Shown piece by piece: positions 7,764-16,127 of a stretch of DNA of 64,000 nucleotides. The notes under the pieces are model-generated. The model was given only the letters and a program-made list of their open reading frames with translations. It was not told the DNA's origin and did no database searches. The stretch lies in assembly GCA_035604135.1 (NCBI GenBank), contig DATNJB010000056.1:1-64000 (forward strand), given 5' to 3'. Source of the DNA: Poindextera sp035604135. GTDB lineage: Bacteria > Pseudomonadota > Alphaproteobacteria > Caulobacterales > Caulobacteraceae. How positions within the stretch are numbered: position 1 is the stretch's first letter; each line of letters begins with the position of its first letter. A program made the position numbers and the translations under genes.

Positions 7764-8540
7764 GTGGGCGTGCGAAGGGTTGGGACTGGCTTTGTGTTTG
7801 TGATCGTCGCGTTCGGCCTTGCCGCATGCGGCGGGGAGGGCGGCCGGCTCGACCGGCTGGCGGCCGGAGAGACCAGCAAGGTTGTCTCGGTGCAGTCGGG
7901 CGACATCTTCACTCTCGACGACGGCCTCGTCGTGCGCGTGTCGGGCATCGAAACGCCATGGATGGACGAGCCCGGCGGTCCCCAGGCCCGCGACGAGCTC
8001 AGCCGCCTCTTGCAGGGGCGCAGCGTGCAGCTCTTCTATGGCGGCGCCAGGCGCGACGCGCGCGGCCGCGCGCTCGCCCAGGTGCGGCTAGTCGACAACC
8101 GCCAGTGGGTCGAAGGAACGATGCTCGGCGACGGCTGGGCGCGGGTGCGAACCTTCCCCGACAATCGCGCGCTTGACCAGCCGATGCTGGAAGACGGGGC
8201 CCGCGCGCGGATCGCCAGGCGCGGGCTCTGGGCGCTAAATCACTACGAGGTGCGCCTGCCGGAGGAGGTCACGCCCGACCTGCGCGGCTACCAAATCGTC
8301 GAGGGCAGGGTGCTGTCGGTGACCCCCGCGCGAACCGGCGTCTACCTCGATTTCCGCCCCGATCGGCGAGGCTTCGCGGCCCTGATCGACCCGCGCGCCG
8401 TCGCCGATTTCCAGGCGGCCGGTATCGCGCCCGATAGCCTGAAGGGCCGGCTGATCCGCGTGCGCGGCATCGTCGACCGGGATGGCCTAATGAAACTGGA
8501 CCATCCCGAACCGGTCGAACTGCTGAAGCAAAAGTCCTAG
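7764..8540 (+). CDS. Thermonuclease-fold lipoprotein
   Basis: A 258-residue lipoprotein with a signal peptide ending in a lipobox (FGLAAC, lipidated Cys about residue 22). It is followed by a staphylococcal-nuclease-like OB fold: VQSGDIFTLDDGLVVRVSGIETP, then YGGARRDARGRALAQVRL, then GWARVRTFP. Compared with true thermonucleases the IDAPE motif is changed to IETPW, and only some catalytic positions seem kept. Nuclease activity is therefore doubtful. It probably sits in the inner leaflet of the outer membrane or on the inner membrane facing the periplasm. The start is a GTG. Its TAG stop shares a palindromic CTAG with the convergent carD stop. Confidence 0.75.
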   Translation: MGVRRVGTGFVFVIVAFGLAACGGEGGRLDRLAAGETSKVVSVQSGDIFTLDDGLVVRVSGIETPWMDEPGGPQARDELSRLLQGRSVQLFYGGARRDARGRALAQVRLVDNRQWVEGTMLGDGWARVRTFPDNRALDQPMLEDGARARIARRGLWALNHYEVRLPEEVTPDLRGYQIVEGRVLSVTPARTGVYLDFRPDRRGFAALIDPRAVADFQAAGIAPDSLKGRLIRVRGIVDRDGLMKLDHPEPVELLKQKS

Positions 8541-9040
8541 GCCGCCTTCTGCAGCGACTTGTTCAGGATGCCGATCGCCGTGTCGCGGTCGATCTGCTCG
8601 ATCGCGGCGACCTCGCGCGCCATCCGGTCCAACGCCGACTCGTACAGCTGACGCTCAGAATAGGACTGCTCCGGCTGGTTCTCGGCGCGGTGCAGGTCGC
8701 GCACGACCTCGGCGATGGAGATCAGGTCGCCGGAGTTGATCTTGGCCTCGTATTCCTGCGCGCGACGGCTCCACATCGTGCGCTTCACCCGGGCGCGGCC
8801 TTTCAGCGTCGTCAGCGCCTGGCTCACCACCAACCCTGCGGCGAGCGCGCGCAAGCCGGCGCTTTTCGCCTTCTTGGTCGGCACGCGCAGCATCATCTTC
8901 TCGTGCTCGAAGGTGATCACATAGACCTCGAGGCTCAGGCCGGCGACCTCCTGGGTTTCGACCCCGACGACGGTGCCGACCCCATGCGCCGGGTAGACGA
9001 CGTGGTCGCCAAGGGAGAAATCGAGATCGCTCTTGCTCAT
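8537..9040 (-). CDS. carD: CarD/CdnL-family RNA polymerase-binding regulator
   Basis: A 167-residue CarD-family transcription factor. The N-terminal RNA polymerase-interaction domain is clear (SLGDHVVYPAHGVGTVVGVE, about residues 8-27), followed by MMLRVPTKKAKSAGLR and a helical C-terminal DNA-binding domain (RAQEYEAKINSGDLISIAEVVRDLH). In alphaproteobacteria CdnL stabilises the open promoter complex at rRNA and growth genes. The start is the ATG at 9040, preceded by AGAGGA. An upstream in-frame ATG would add 18 residues with no family support. The gene is convergent with the nuclease-fold lipoprotein and shares the CTAG stop. Confidence 0.94.
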   Translation of the reverse strand: MSKSDLDFSLGDHVVYPAHGVGTVVGVETQEVAGLSLEVYVITFEHEKMMLRVPTKKAKSAGLRALAAGLVVSQALTTLKGRARVKRTMWSRRAQEYEAKINSGDLISIAEVVRDLHRAENQPEQSYSERQLYESALDRMAREVAAIEQIDRDTAIGILNKSLQKAA

Positions 9041-9317
9041 TGTTGTCCTCTTTGAATCCAAACTAAGCCCCGTTGGCCGCGGAAGCTCTTTCATCGGCGC
9101 GCAGGCAATAGGTCCAGCACCCGCGAGAAGCGCGGGGATTGGAAGCCCGCATTCCGAAGATCCTTTAAGACACCCTTCGCCTTTGCCAGGCGCGCGTCAC
9201 TCGGGACGGCCATCCTTCAACCGTGACAGGAGCCATGAAGTCCAGGGCCCACGTCGTTCGTAAAGCTACCACAAAGTTGAACGCGATGAAAGGCTTGCGT
9301 TACGGAAGGGGGGACGG

Positions 9318-9659
9318 TCAGGAACCCGCGCCCGCCTTGTCGCTGAAGTATTTCTCGAACTTGCCGGTCTCGCGCTCGTAGTCGGCGGCGTCGGCCGGCG
9401 GCTCGCCCTTGAGCGTGATGTTGGGCCAGACCTTGGCGTAATCGGTGTTGATTCTCAGCCACTTGCCGTCAGGGTCGTCCTCTGTGTCCGGCTTGATCGC
9501 GTCGACCGGGCACTCGGGCTCGCACACGCCGCAGTCGATGCATTCGTCGGGATGGATGACGAGGAAGTTCTCGCCCTCATAGAAGCAGTCGACCGGGCAC
9601 ACCTCGACGCAGTCCATGTATTTGCACTTAATGCAGGCGTCCATGACGATGTAGGTCAT
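9318..9659 (-). CDS. fdxA: 7Fe ferredoxin FdxA
   Basis: A 113-residue ferredoxin with two cluster motifs: CIKCKYMDCVEVCPVDCF (about residues 9-26) and CIDCGVCEPECPVDAI (about residues 40-55). It belongs to the alphaproteobacterial ferredoxin II/FdxA type, which binds one [3Fe-4S] and one [4Fe-4S] cluster. The protein is a cytoplasmic single-electron carrier. The start is the ATG at 9659 (MTYIVMDAC), where the family begins; an earlier in-frame ATG is unsupported. The location between carD and the S4/helicase pair matches the gene order I recall from Caulobacter relatives. Confidence 0.95.
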   Translation of the reverse strand: MTYIVMDACIKCKYMDCVEVCPVDCFYEGENFLVIHPDECIDCGVCEPECPVDAIKPDTEDDPDGKWLRINTDYAKVWPNITLKGEPPADAADYERETGKFEKYFSDKAGAGS

Positions 9660-9730
9660 CGGTGACTCGTAGCTCAGGACCTGCCGGACTGGAAGGAAGC
9701 CGCGTCTATTTGGGGGATGCGCGGCGCATG

Positions 9731-10042
9731 TCAATCCGCCCTTGTCTGGACGCCTTGCGAGGGATTCTCCAAAGGCGCGTAGAGCCCGCGCGCCTCGGGC
9801 GCGGGGCCTCGCCGCTCGCCCAGCCCCTCGATTCTGATCGCGGTCAGCCGCCCGCCCAGTGCGAACACCAGCCCGTCGCCGGCGCGGACGGGCCGGCCGG
9901 GCTTGTCGATCCGGATCTCCGCCCCGCCGCGACTGAGGCGCACGCGCCCGGCCTCGACGAACCGCGCCGCGAGCGCGCGGGTCTTGAAGAAGCGGGCGCG
10001 CCAGAGCCAGACGTCGATCCGGCAGGCTTCGCCGTCGCTCAT
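9731..10042 (-). CDS. S4-domain RNA-binding protein (Hsp15-like)
   Basis: A 103-residue protein with an S4 RNA-binding domain (RIDVWLWRARFFKTRALAAR, then VEAGRVRLS) of the Hsp15/HslR type. HslR recycles stalled 50S subunits carrying nascent chains in E. coli; a similar ribosome-associated role is likely here. Its ATG overlaps the TGA of the upstream helicase gene by four bases (ATGA), so the two are co-translated. The gene product is basic in its N-terminal half, as expected for RNA binding. Confidence 0.85.
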   Translation of the reverse strand: MSDGEACRIDVWLWRARFFKTRALAARFVEAGRVRLSRGGAEIRIDKPGRPVRAGDGLVFALGGRLTAIRIEGLGERRGPAPEARGLYAPLENPSQGVQTRAD

Positions 10043-12570
10043 GAGGCGGCGCGGCGCGGCCGCCGGCGGCGCTTTAGCCGCGTCGGGCGGGTGTCGAGCG
10101 CCGCCAGCGCCGCGAACGGCGAGGGGGGCCGCTCGCGCGCCGGTGTCGCCTTTACCGGCGAGACGGCGGGCCGCCGCCAGGCCGGCGGCCCAGCCCGTTT
10201 GCCGACCCGGCGATAACCCAATCCGCGCAGGACCTGTTCGGTCTCGGCGCGGGTCCAGCCGAGCGCCTCGATGGCCTCGTCGCTCAGCGTCGCTGCGCCG
10301 CGGTCCAGCGGCGCAGCGCGCAGGGCCTCGTCCAGGCGTTCGAGCGTCTCGACCGGTGCGGCCAGGCCGCCGACTGCGCGCAAGCCCAGGCCAGCCAGCG
10401 CTGTCGGCGGGGGAGGCGGACTGGGCACCGTGGAGAGGCGGTTTGGCGCAGCGCCCCAGCTCGGCGCCGCAAGCGCGGAGAACGCGCCCGAGAATGCCAG
10501 CGCTTCCGGCGCCAGCAGCACCGGCAGGAAGAGGCTGAAGGCGCCGAACCGCACGCCCAGCGCGCGCAGCGCCCGCCGCTCGGCCTGGCTGAGCGCTCTG
10601 ACGTCGGCCTCGACCGCCCGCCGGTCGACGATCCCGCCGGCCTCGACCAGGCGATAGGCGAGGCCGCGGGCCAGTCCGCGAATCCGCCCTTCGCTCACCG
10701 CCGCCTTGAGCTGGCGGAGCGGCTTCAGTCGCCGGCCGGCCTCGGCGGCGATGAACGCCTCCAGCCGCCGCTGCGCCCGCTCCCGCGCCGCCTGCGGGCC
10801 GAGCTCGCCGAGCAGGCGCACCCGCGGCGAAAACGGCCCGCCGCCGGCCAGCTGCCCGGTCGCCTGCCCGCGCCACAGCGCCGCGCCGTTTGGCAACAGC
10901 GCAAACGCGGTGTCGTCGTCGGCGGCCAGCCGACCAAGGCGCCGTGCGACCTCCGGTCCGATCGCCCGCTCGGCGGCGGCGCGCAGCGCCCGGTCTTCGA
11001 GCGCGCTTGCGCCCCGCGCCGGCTCGAAGTGGGCGCCGCTCAGCCGCCCGACGAAGTGGCCCTCGACCGTGACCGTCCCGTCGTCCGCGATGCCGGCCAA
11101 CAGCGTCTCGCGGATGTTCAAGCCTCGCATCAGCGCGCTGGTCCGCCGGTCGATGAAACGCTGCACCAGCCGCTCGTGCAGGGTGTCGGAGAGGCGATCC
11201 TCGAGCGCGCGCGTGCGCCCCTGCCAGTGCGCCGGGTCGGCCAGCCAGTCGACGCGGTTGGCCACGTAGGCCAGCGTCCGCACGCTGGCCAGCCTGGCCG
11301 ACAACGCATCGATGTCGCCCTCCAGCCGGTCGAGGGCCTTGAACTGCCCTTCGACCCAATCCTCCGGAATGCGGCGGTTGTGCTCGGTCAGGTGCGCGAA
11401 GATCGTGCGCGCGAACCGCGTGTGGTCCTCGAGCGTGGTCTTGCGGAAGTCGGGGATCTGGCAGACGTCCCACAGCAGCGCCAGGTTCGAGCGATCCTTC
11501 GCTCGCCGCACGACGAGATCTTCCTCCGCCAGCTTGTTCAACACCGTCTCGTCCAGGCTCTCCTCGGCCAGCTTCAGCCCCGACCGCGGCGGCGGTGCGG
11601 TCAGCGACCGCTGCAGGTCGACAAGGGAGTCGAAGTCGAGGCGCCCGTTCCGCCACTCGGCTGCCGCCACCGGCTCGAAGGCGTGGGTCTCGACCTGCTC
11701 GGCTAGGTCCGGGTCGATGTCCGGGCACTCGCCGGTGACCCCGAAGGTCCCGTCGCGCATGTGTCGCCCCGCTCGGCCGGCGATCTGGCCGATCTCCTGG
11801 GCGGTCAGCCAGCGCGTGCGCCGCCCGTCGAACTTGCGCAGGCCCGCGAACGCCACGTGGCCCAGGTCCATGTTCAGGCCCATGCCGATCGCGTCGGTCG
11901 CCACCAGGAAGTCGACCTCGCCGGACTGGAACAGCGCCACCTGAGCGTTGCGCGTGCGCGGGCTCAGCGAGCCCATCACGACCGCCGCCCCGCCGCGCTG
12001 GCGGCGGATCAGCTCGGCGATGGCGTAGACCGCCTCCGCCGAGAAGGCGACAACCGCGCTTCGCCGTGGCAGCCGCGTCAGCTTGCGCGGCCCCTCGTAG
12101 GTCAGCTTGGAGAACCGCTCGCGGCCCGTGATCTCGGCGTCCGGCGTCAGCCGCCGGATCAGGGGCGCCATGGTCGCTGAGCCCAACAGCATGGTCTCAT
12201 AGCGCCCGCGGGCGTGGAGCAGCCGGTCGGTGAACACGTGGCCGCGCTCGGGATCGGCGGCCAGCTGGATCTCGTCGACGGCCAGGAACTCGACCTCGCG
12301 GGCGAGCGGCATCGCCTCCACGGTCGCCACATAGTATTGGGGCCGGGGCGGGGTGATCTTCTCCTCGCCCGTGATCAGCGCCACTACGCGCACGCCGCGC
12401 GACTTCACCACCCGGTCGTAGACCTCGCGCGCCAGCAGGCGCAGCGGCAGGCCGATCATGCCCGAGGCGTGGCCCAGCATGCGCTCGACCGCCAGATGCG
12501 TCTTGCCGGTGTTGGTAGGGCCGAGCACGGCGGTCAGCCTGGACGGCGCGGCCCCGGTGGAGCGGCTCAT
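10039..12570 (-). CDS. SUV3-like ATP-dependent RNA helicase
   Basis: An 843-residue superfamily 2 RNA helicase most similar in pattern to mitochondrial SUV3. Motif I GPTNTGKT is at about residues 17-24, the DEAD-box position reads DEIQ (residues about 99-102), motif III is SATM, and the C-terminal helicase half includes VATDAIGMGLNMDL and QIGQIAGRAGRH. The last ~250 residues are Ala/Arg/Pro-rich and poorly conserved. In mitochondria SUV3 works in RNA turnover with an exoribonuclease; bacterial relatives are assumed to act in RNA metabolism. It is coupled to the S4 gene by a 4-base overlap. Confidence 0.9.
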   Translation of the reverse strand: MSRSTGAAPSRLTAVLGPTNTGKTHLAVERMLGHASGMIGLPLRLLAREVYDRVVKSRGVRVVALITGEEKITPPRPQYYVATVEAMPLAREVEFLAVDEIQLAADPERGHVFTDRLLHARGRYETMLLGSATMAPLIRRLTPDAEITGRERFSKLTYEGPRKLTRLPRRSAVVAFSAEAVYAIAELIRRQRGGAAVVMGSLSPRTRNAQVALFQSGEVDFLVATDAIGMGLNMDLGHVAFAGLRKFDGRRTRWLTAQEIGQIAGRAGRHMRDGTFGVTGECPDIDPDLAEQVETHAFEPVAAAEWRNGRLDFDSLVDLQRSLTAPPPRSGLKLAEESLDETVLNKLAEEDLVVRRAKDRSNLALLWDVCQIPDFRKTTLEDHTRFARTIFAHLTEHNRRIPEDWVEGQFKALDRLEGDIDALSARLASVRTLAYVANRVDWLADPAHWQGRTRALEDRLSDTLHERLVQRFIDRRTSALMRGLNIRETLLAGIADDGTVTVEGHFVGRLSGAHFEPARGASALEDRALRAAAERAIGPEVARRLGRLAADDDTAFALLPNGAALWRGQATGQLAGGGPFSPRVRLLGELGPQAARERAQRRLEAFIAAEAGRRLKPLRQLKAAVSEGRIRGLARGLAYRLVEAGGIVDRRAVEADVRALSQAERRALRALGVRFGAFSLFLPVLLAPEALAFSGAFSALAAPSWGAAPNRLSTVPSPPPPPTALAGLGLRAVGGLAAPVETLERLDEALRAAPLDRGAATLSDEAIEALGWTRAETEQVLRGLGYRRVGKRAGPPAWRRPAVSPVKATPARERPPSPFAALAALDTRPTRLKRRRRPRRAAS

Positions 12571-12843
12571 GGCTCGGGAAACTGGCGGATTCCCGCGCTG
12601 GGGACAAGCGCGACGGGGGGGGCAGGGGGGCGGCTTAACGCGCGAGCATTGCTGCTGGAACAGCGGCGAAACGAATCAGGTCCGAATCAGCGACCTCCGC
12701 CGATTCGGCCTTTGTTCCCTACGAGATATGGTACCCGCCCGCGCGGGAGACACAAGGGCCGCTCGAACGAGGCGGTGGTCGCAGCTTGGCTGATGGAGTT
12801 GGGGGGCGAACGGGCGGCCCCAAACCAGACATGCGGCGCGCTA

Positions 12844-14286
12844 TCAAGGCGGCGGGCGCGACTCGACTGAAGGCTGCGAACTTGACGGCTCCAAAAGCGG
12901 CTTTTGTCCAGCTTCTGAACCAACACGGCCCGTGAACAGGGCGCGGCGCAACCAGAACAACGCCGCCGCGATGGCCAGACTGGCGAGGCCCGTCGCCAGC
13001 GGGACGCGCTGGTCGGGAATGAAGACCATCGCGGCCAGGATCCCCAACATTCCCGCGATGGCCACGAGGGTCAGCCACGGGTACATCCACATTCGCAGCA
13101 CGATGCGTTCGGGGCTCTCGCGCTCGAGCTTCCGGCGCAGCCTGAGCTCGGACATGGCGATGAGCAGATAGACGAACAGCGCCACCGTCCCGTTCGACTT
13201 CACCAGGAAGGGAAAGACCGCGTCGGGCGACACATACGATATCAGCACCGCGGCGAAGCCGACGACCGTGCCGGCCAGGATCGCTCGCACCGGCGTCCCT
13301 TGCCGGCTCACACGCGCGAGCATCTGTGGCGCGTCTCCGTGGCGCGTCAGCGCAAGCAGCATTCTCGATGAAACATAGAGCCCGGAATTGAGCGCCGACA
13401 GCACGGCCGTCAGGATAACGGCATTCATGACGTGTGCGGCCGCCGGCAGGCCAATGGCGGCGAGCGCGCTGACGTAGGGGGTTTTGATCGCCGGCGAATT
13501 CCAGGGGACGATCGCGACAATCAGCACGATCGACCCGATATAGAACAGCAGGACCCGGCCGATGACCGACGTCGTGGCCCGCGCGACCGCTGCCGCTGGC
13601 TCAGCCGATTCTGCGGACGCGATCGTGACGATCTCCGCCCCGAAGTAGAAGCCGGTGGCGGCCACGGCGCCGGTGAAGATCGGCAGGACGCCGCGCGGAG
13701 CAAACCCGCCATGGGCGGTGATGTTGGCGATGTGCAGGCCCGAGCCGAACCACAGGCCCGCGACGTAGAGGGTCCCCACCACGAGGAAGACGACGATCGC
13801 CCCCACCTTGATCGAGGCGAACCAGAATTCGAACTCACCGTAGGCGCGGACGGACCGCAGATTGGTGCCGGTCATGATCAACAGCAGGCCGAGCGCGAGC
13901 AGCCATTGCGGGAGCTCGGGCAGCCAGAACCGGATGAGATCGGCGCCGGCGATCGCTTCGAACGCCACGACGCCCACCCAGAAATACCAATACATCCAGC
14001 CGGTCACGAACCCCGCGAGGTCACCCATCGCCAGCCGCGCGTACTCGTAGAACGATCCCGCCGCGGGCAGGGCCGTCGCCAGCTCGCCCAGCATCCGGAT
14101 CACCAGCACAACCAGGAGGCCGGTAAGGAGGAAGGAGATGCTCGCCGCCGGTCCGGCGGACTGGATCACCACGCGGCTGCCGACGAAGAGGCCTGCGCCG
14201 ATGACGCCTCCAAGGGCGATCATGGTCATGTGGCGACGCTTGAGCGTCTGGCGCAGCCGCGAGTCGCCGAGGGGCTCGTTAGTCAA
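12844..14286 (-). CDS. Amino-acid permease (APC/AAT family)
   Basis: A ~480-residue inner-membrane transporter of the amino-acid/polyamine/organocation superfamily. The hallmark N-terminal block is RQTLKRRHMTMIALGGVIGA followed by GLFVGS; further on, ELATALPAAGSFYEYARL and TGWMYWYFWV are typical of the AAT (GabP/CycA/AnsP) branch. About twelve hydrophobic helices can be counted. The start chosen is a TTG at 14286 with GGAG about 8 bases upstream. An upstream in-frame start gives an unlikely Arg-rich leader. The substrate cannot be resolved from the sequence. The gene is monocistronic. Confidence 0.9.
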   Translation of the reverse strand: MTNEPLGDSRLRQTLKRRHMTMIALGGVIGAGLFVGSRVVIQSAGPAASISFLLTGLLVVLVIRMLGELATALPAAGSFYEYARLAMGDLAGFVTGWMYWYFWVGVVAFEAIAGADLIRFWLPELPQWLLALGLLLIMTGTNLRSVRAYGEFEFWFASIKVGAIVVFLVVGTLYVAGLWFGSGLHIANITAHGGFAPRGVLPIFTGAVAATGFYFGAEIVTIASAESAEPAAAVARATTSVIGRVLLFYIGSIVLIVAIVPWNSPAIKTPYVSALAAIGLPAAAHVMNAVILTAVLSALNSGLYVSSRMLLALTRHGDAPQMLARVSRQGTPVRAILAGTVVGFAAVLISYVSPDAVFPFLVKSNGTVALFVYLLIAMSELRLRRKLERESPERIVLRMWMYPWLTLVAIAGMLGILAAMVFIPDQRVPLATGLASLAIAAALFWLRRALFTGRVGSEAGQKPLLEPSSSQPSVESRPPP

Positions 14287-14409
14287 TGCGAAGCTCCATC
14301 GGCTGCGTCGCGGCAACGTTAAGCACGGTCGATACAGGCTGTCGCGGGGCGGGCGCGCGGTTGAGGGGAGCGTCACCAGGCGCGGGCGCCGGAGGCCTGC
14401 ACCCGGCGC

Positions 14410-14604
14410 TCATCCCAGGCGGGCGAGCGCTTCTTCAAGCTGGGCGAGTTCGGCGCGCAGTTCGCCGATGACCGCCGCACGACCGTCGGGCACCAGCCCG
14501 GCCGGGAAGGGGCCGTCCGATGACTCTTCGATCTCGATCTGGCGCTTGACCTTGGCGCGAGCCTCGATCAGCTCCTTCCGCAACTCTCGGTCGTCGGGGT
14601 TCAT
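14410..14604 (-). CDS. Small coiled-coil hypothetical protein
   Basis: A 64-residue hydrophilic protein rich in Glu, Arg and Leu. Two heptad-like helices are visible (RELRKELIEARAKVKRQIEI and VIGELRAELAQLEEALARLG). It has no signal peptide and no membrane segment. No strong ribosome-binding site precedes the ATG at 14604; a second ATG lies three codons upstream. The coding bias at third positions and the clean amphipathic pattern support a real gene. The function is unknown. Confidence 0.55.
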   Translation of the reverse strand: MNPDDRELRKELIEARAKVKRQIEIEESSDGPFPAGLVPDGRAAVIGELRAELAQLEEALARLG

Positions 14605-14665
14605 GCAGGCCATTCGCCGGCCGCCCGCCCCGCTTGTCAACGGCGTCCCACAGCCGCGACCAACC

Positions 14666-15487
14666 CTAGGCCCTCGGCCGTGCGCCGTTCACGTTGATGT
14701 CGCGCAGCACGATGTTGGCGAACCCGATCACCGTGTTGGCGTGGATGTTGACGATCACCCACGGGCCGTCGTCCCCCACCTGGCCGAACACCATGGTGAT
14801 CGGGCTGGTCAGACCCTGCGTGCGCTGATCCGGCGGCTTCGGCTTAAATCCGGCCACCTCGACGTAGTGCACCGTGCACTGGGCGACCTTGTTGATGCCC
14901 AGCTGGCGCTCCTCGTTTGTCAGCGGTGCGCTCTCGACGCGGCCGAATTCCAGATTGTACAGCTGCTTGCCGTCGAAGAAGTGGTCCGGCCCGCGGCAGA
15001 TTGCCTGCGGGCCGCTCGCGATGGCGACGCGGACGAACTGGGTCAGCGGGTCGGTGGCCGCCAGCTTCTGCGCGCGGGTGGCGGCCGGCTGGCCGAGGTC
15101 GAAGTAGGGCGGGCTCGACACCACCTGCACGTCGCCGGTCTCCCAGTTCACGTGCACGCGCCGCACGCGCTTTCCGTCGTGGTGGATGTAGGTGAACGTG
15201 GCCGGAATGGGCTCGCCGTCCTGCGCGACGCGGCCCTCGGTCGTCGCGTCGATATCGACGCGCTTCAGCGCGCGCAGGATGCCATAGCTCTTCATCGAGA
15301 CGTCGGCGGTATAACCGCCGGGCCGCTGCTGGCCGGTTGCGTGCACCACCAGCACCTTCACCGGCAACAGGTTCAGCGGATAGAGCGTGCCGTCATAGTC
15401 CATCGAGGTCTTCAGCGGCGCCTGCGCGAACGCCGCGCCGCCGAACGCCAGCGCCAGGGTGGCGATGAAGGCCGATCGAAGAGTCAT
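14666..15487 (-). CDS. DUF3108 periplasmic protein
   Basis: A 273-residue exported protein. It has a Sec signal peptide (MTLRSAFIATLALAFGGAAFAQ, cleavage after about residue 21), followed by a DUF3108-type beta-rich domain (VLVVHATGQQRPGGYTADVSMKS split across residues 40-65, and FTYIHHDGKRVRRVHVNWET around residue 105). The family is periplasmic or outer-membrane associated and of unknown function. The start at 15487 places the signal peptide at the N-terminus; the longer open frame upstream is not supported. The gene is divergent from rpmB, sharing the 15488-15656 promoter region. Confidence 0.8.
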   Translation of the reverse strand: MTLRSAFIATLALAFGGAAFAQAPLKTSMDYDGTLYPLNLLPVKVLVVHATGQQRPGGYTADVSMKSYGILRALKRVDIDATTEGRVAQDGEPIPATFTYIHHDGKRVRRVHVNWETGDVQVVSSPPYFDLGQPAATRAQKLAATDPLTQFVRVAIASGPQAICRGPDHFFDGKQLYNLEFGRVESAPLTNEERQLGINKVAQCTVHYVEVAGFKPKPPDQRTQGLTSPITMVFGQVGDDGPWVIVNIHANTVIGFANIVLRDINVNGARPRA

Positions 15488-15656
15488 GGGGTAAGCTCCG
15501 TGGTCGTTCTTGCGCTCCTTGGCCGAAGCGCGCGGCGTTTTTGCGGCGCAGGCCCGCGACCTTGACGGCGCGCGCGGCCATCGCCTATATCGCGCCCTCC
15601 CTGGCCGCCGCGACGCTTCAGGCCAGAACCGGTTTGCCCGCAGAAGGTTTTCTCTC

Positions 15657-15953
15657 ATGTCCCGGCGTTGCGAACTTACGGGCGTCGGACCCATGGTCGG
15701 GCATAACGTGAGTCACTCCAACATGAAGGCCAAACGGCGGTTCCTGCCTGGCCTGAAGACCATCCGCATCCAGTCCGAGACGTTGGGCCAGGTGTTCAAC
15801 CTGCGCATCACAAACGCCGCGCTCCGTACGCTGGACTACAGAGGTGGGCTCGACGCCTTCCTGATCAAGGCCCGCGACGAACAGCTTTCGCTCCGCGCCC
15901 GCCGCATCAAGCGCCAGCTCAAAGCCAAACTCGCCACCCCCGCCCAGGCGTAG
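15657..15953 (+). CDS. rpmB: 50S ribosomal protein L28
   Basis: A 98-residue ribosomal protein L28. The N-terminus MSRRCELTGVGPMVGHNVSH and the following SNMKAKRRFLPGL are diagnostic. Alphaproteobacterial L28 has the longer C-terminal extension seen here. It is a structural component of the 50S subunit. It is transcribed alone and is followed by a good intrinsic terminator at 15967-15993. Confidence 0.97.
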   Translation: MSRRCELTGVGPMVGHNVSHSNMKAKRRFLPGLKTIRIQSETLGQVFNLRITNAALRTLDYRGGLDAFLIKARDEQLSLRARRIKRQLKAKLATPAQA

Positions 15954-15966
15954 GCGTGAAGCGAGC

Positions 15967-15993
15967 GCCCGCGCCAGCGGGCAGGTCCTTTTT
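15967..15993 (+). terminator. Rho-independent terminator after rpmB
   Basis: A perfect 6-bp GC stem GCCCGC-GCCA-GCGGGC is followed, after a short spacer, by five T residues. It lies 14 bases beyond the rpmB stop codon and is oriented for rpmB transcription. Confidence 0.8.
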
Positions 15994-16005
15994 GACCACC
16001 AAGAA

Positions 16006-16087
16006 CACCAAGCACACCAAGAGCGCGCGATTGGCCGCCGCGCCGGCGTGTTCTCAGAACCCCTTTGTATGCTTTGTGTGCTTGGTG
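16006..16087. repeat. Long-looped inverted repeat of ACCAAG units
   Basis: The left arm CACCAAGCACACCAAG (16006-16021) matches the reverse complement of the right arm CTTTGTGTGCTTGGTG (16072-16087) at 15 of 16 positions, with about 50 bases between. The left side also contains short tandem ACCAAG/ACCAAGA units. It sits between the convergent rpmB and outer-membrane-protein genes, where it could act as a bidirectional terminator. It could also be a mobile dispersed repeat. Confidence 0.65.
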
Positions 16088-16127
16088 AATCCGGCGGCCC
16101 AACAGCTCGGCCTTCGGAGCTGACGCC

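Noticed and set aside
10042..11728. Minus-strand frame extending far above the S4 gene
   Set aside because: It is the helicase gene read in another frame; Arg/Gly/Ala-rich nonsense until the S4 start at 10042.
12682..12708. Hairpin CCGAATC ... GATTCGG as terminator after the helicase or permease
   Set aside because: Stem of seven pairs with a 13-base loop, no U-run in the right orientation for either gene; not convincing.
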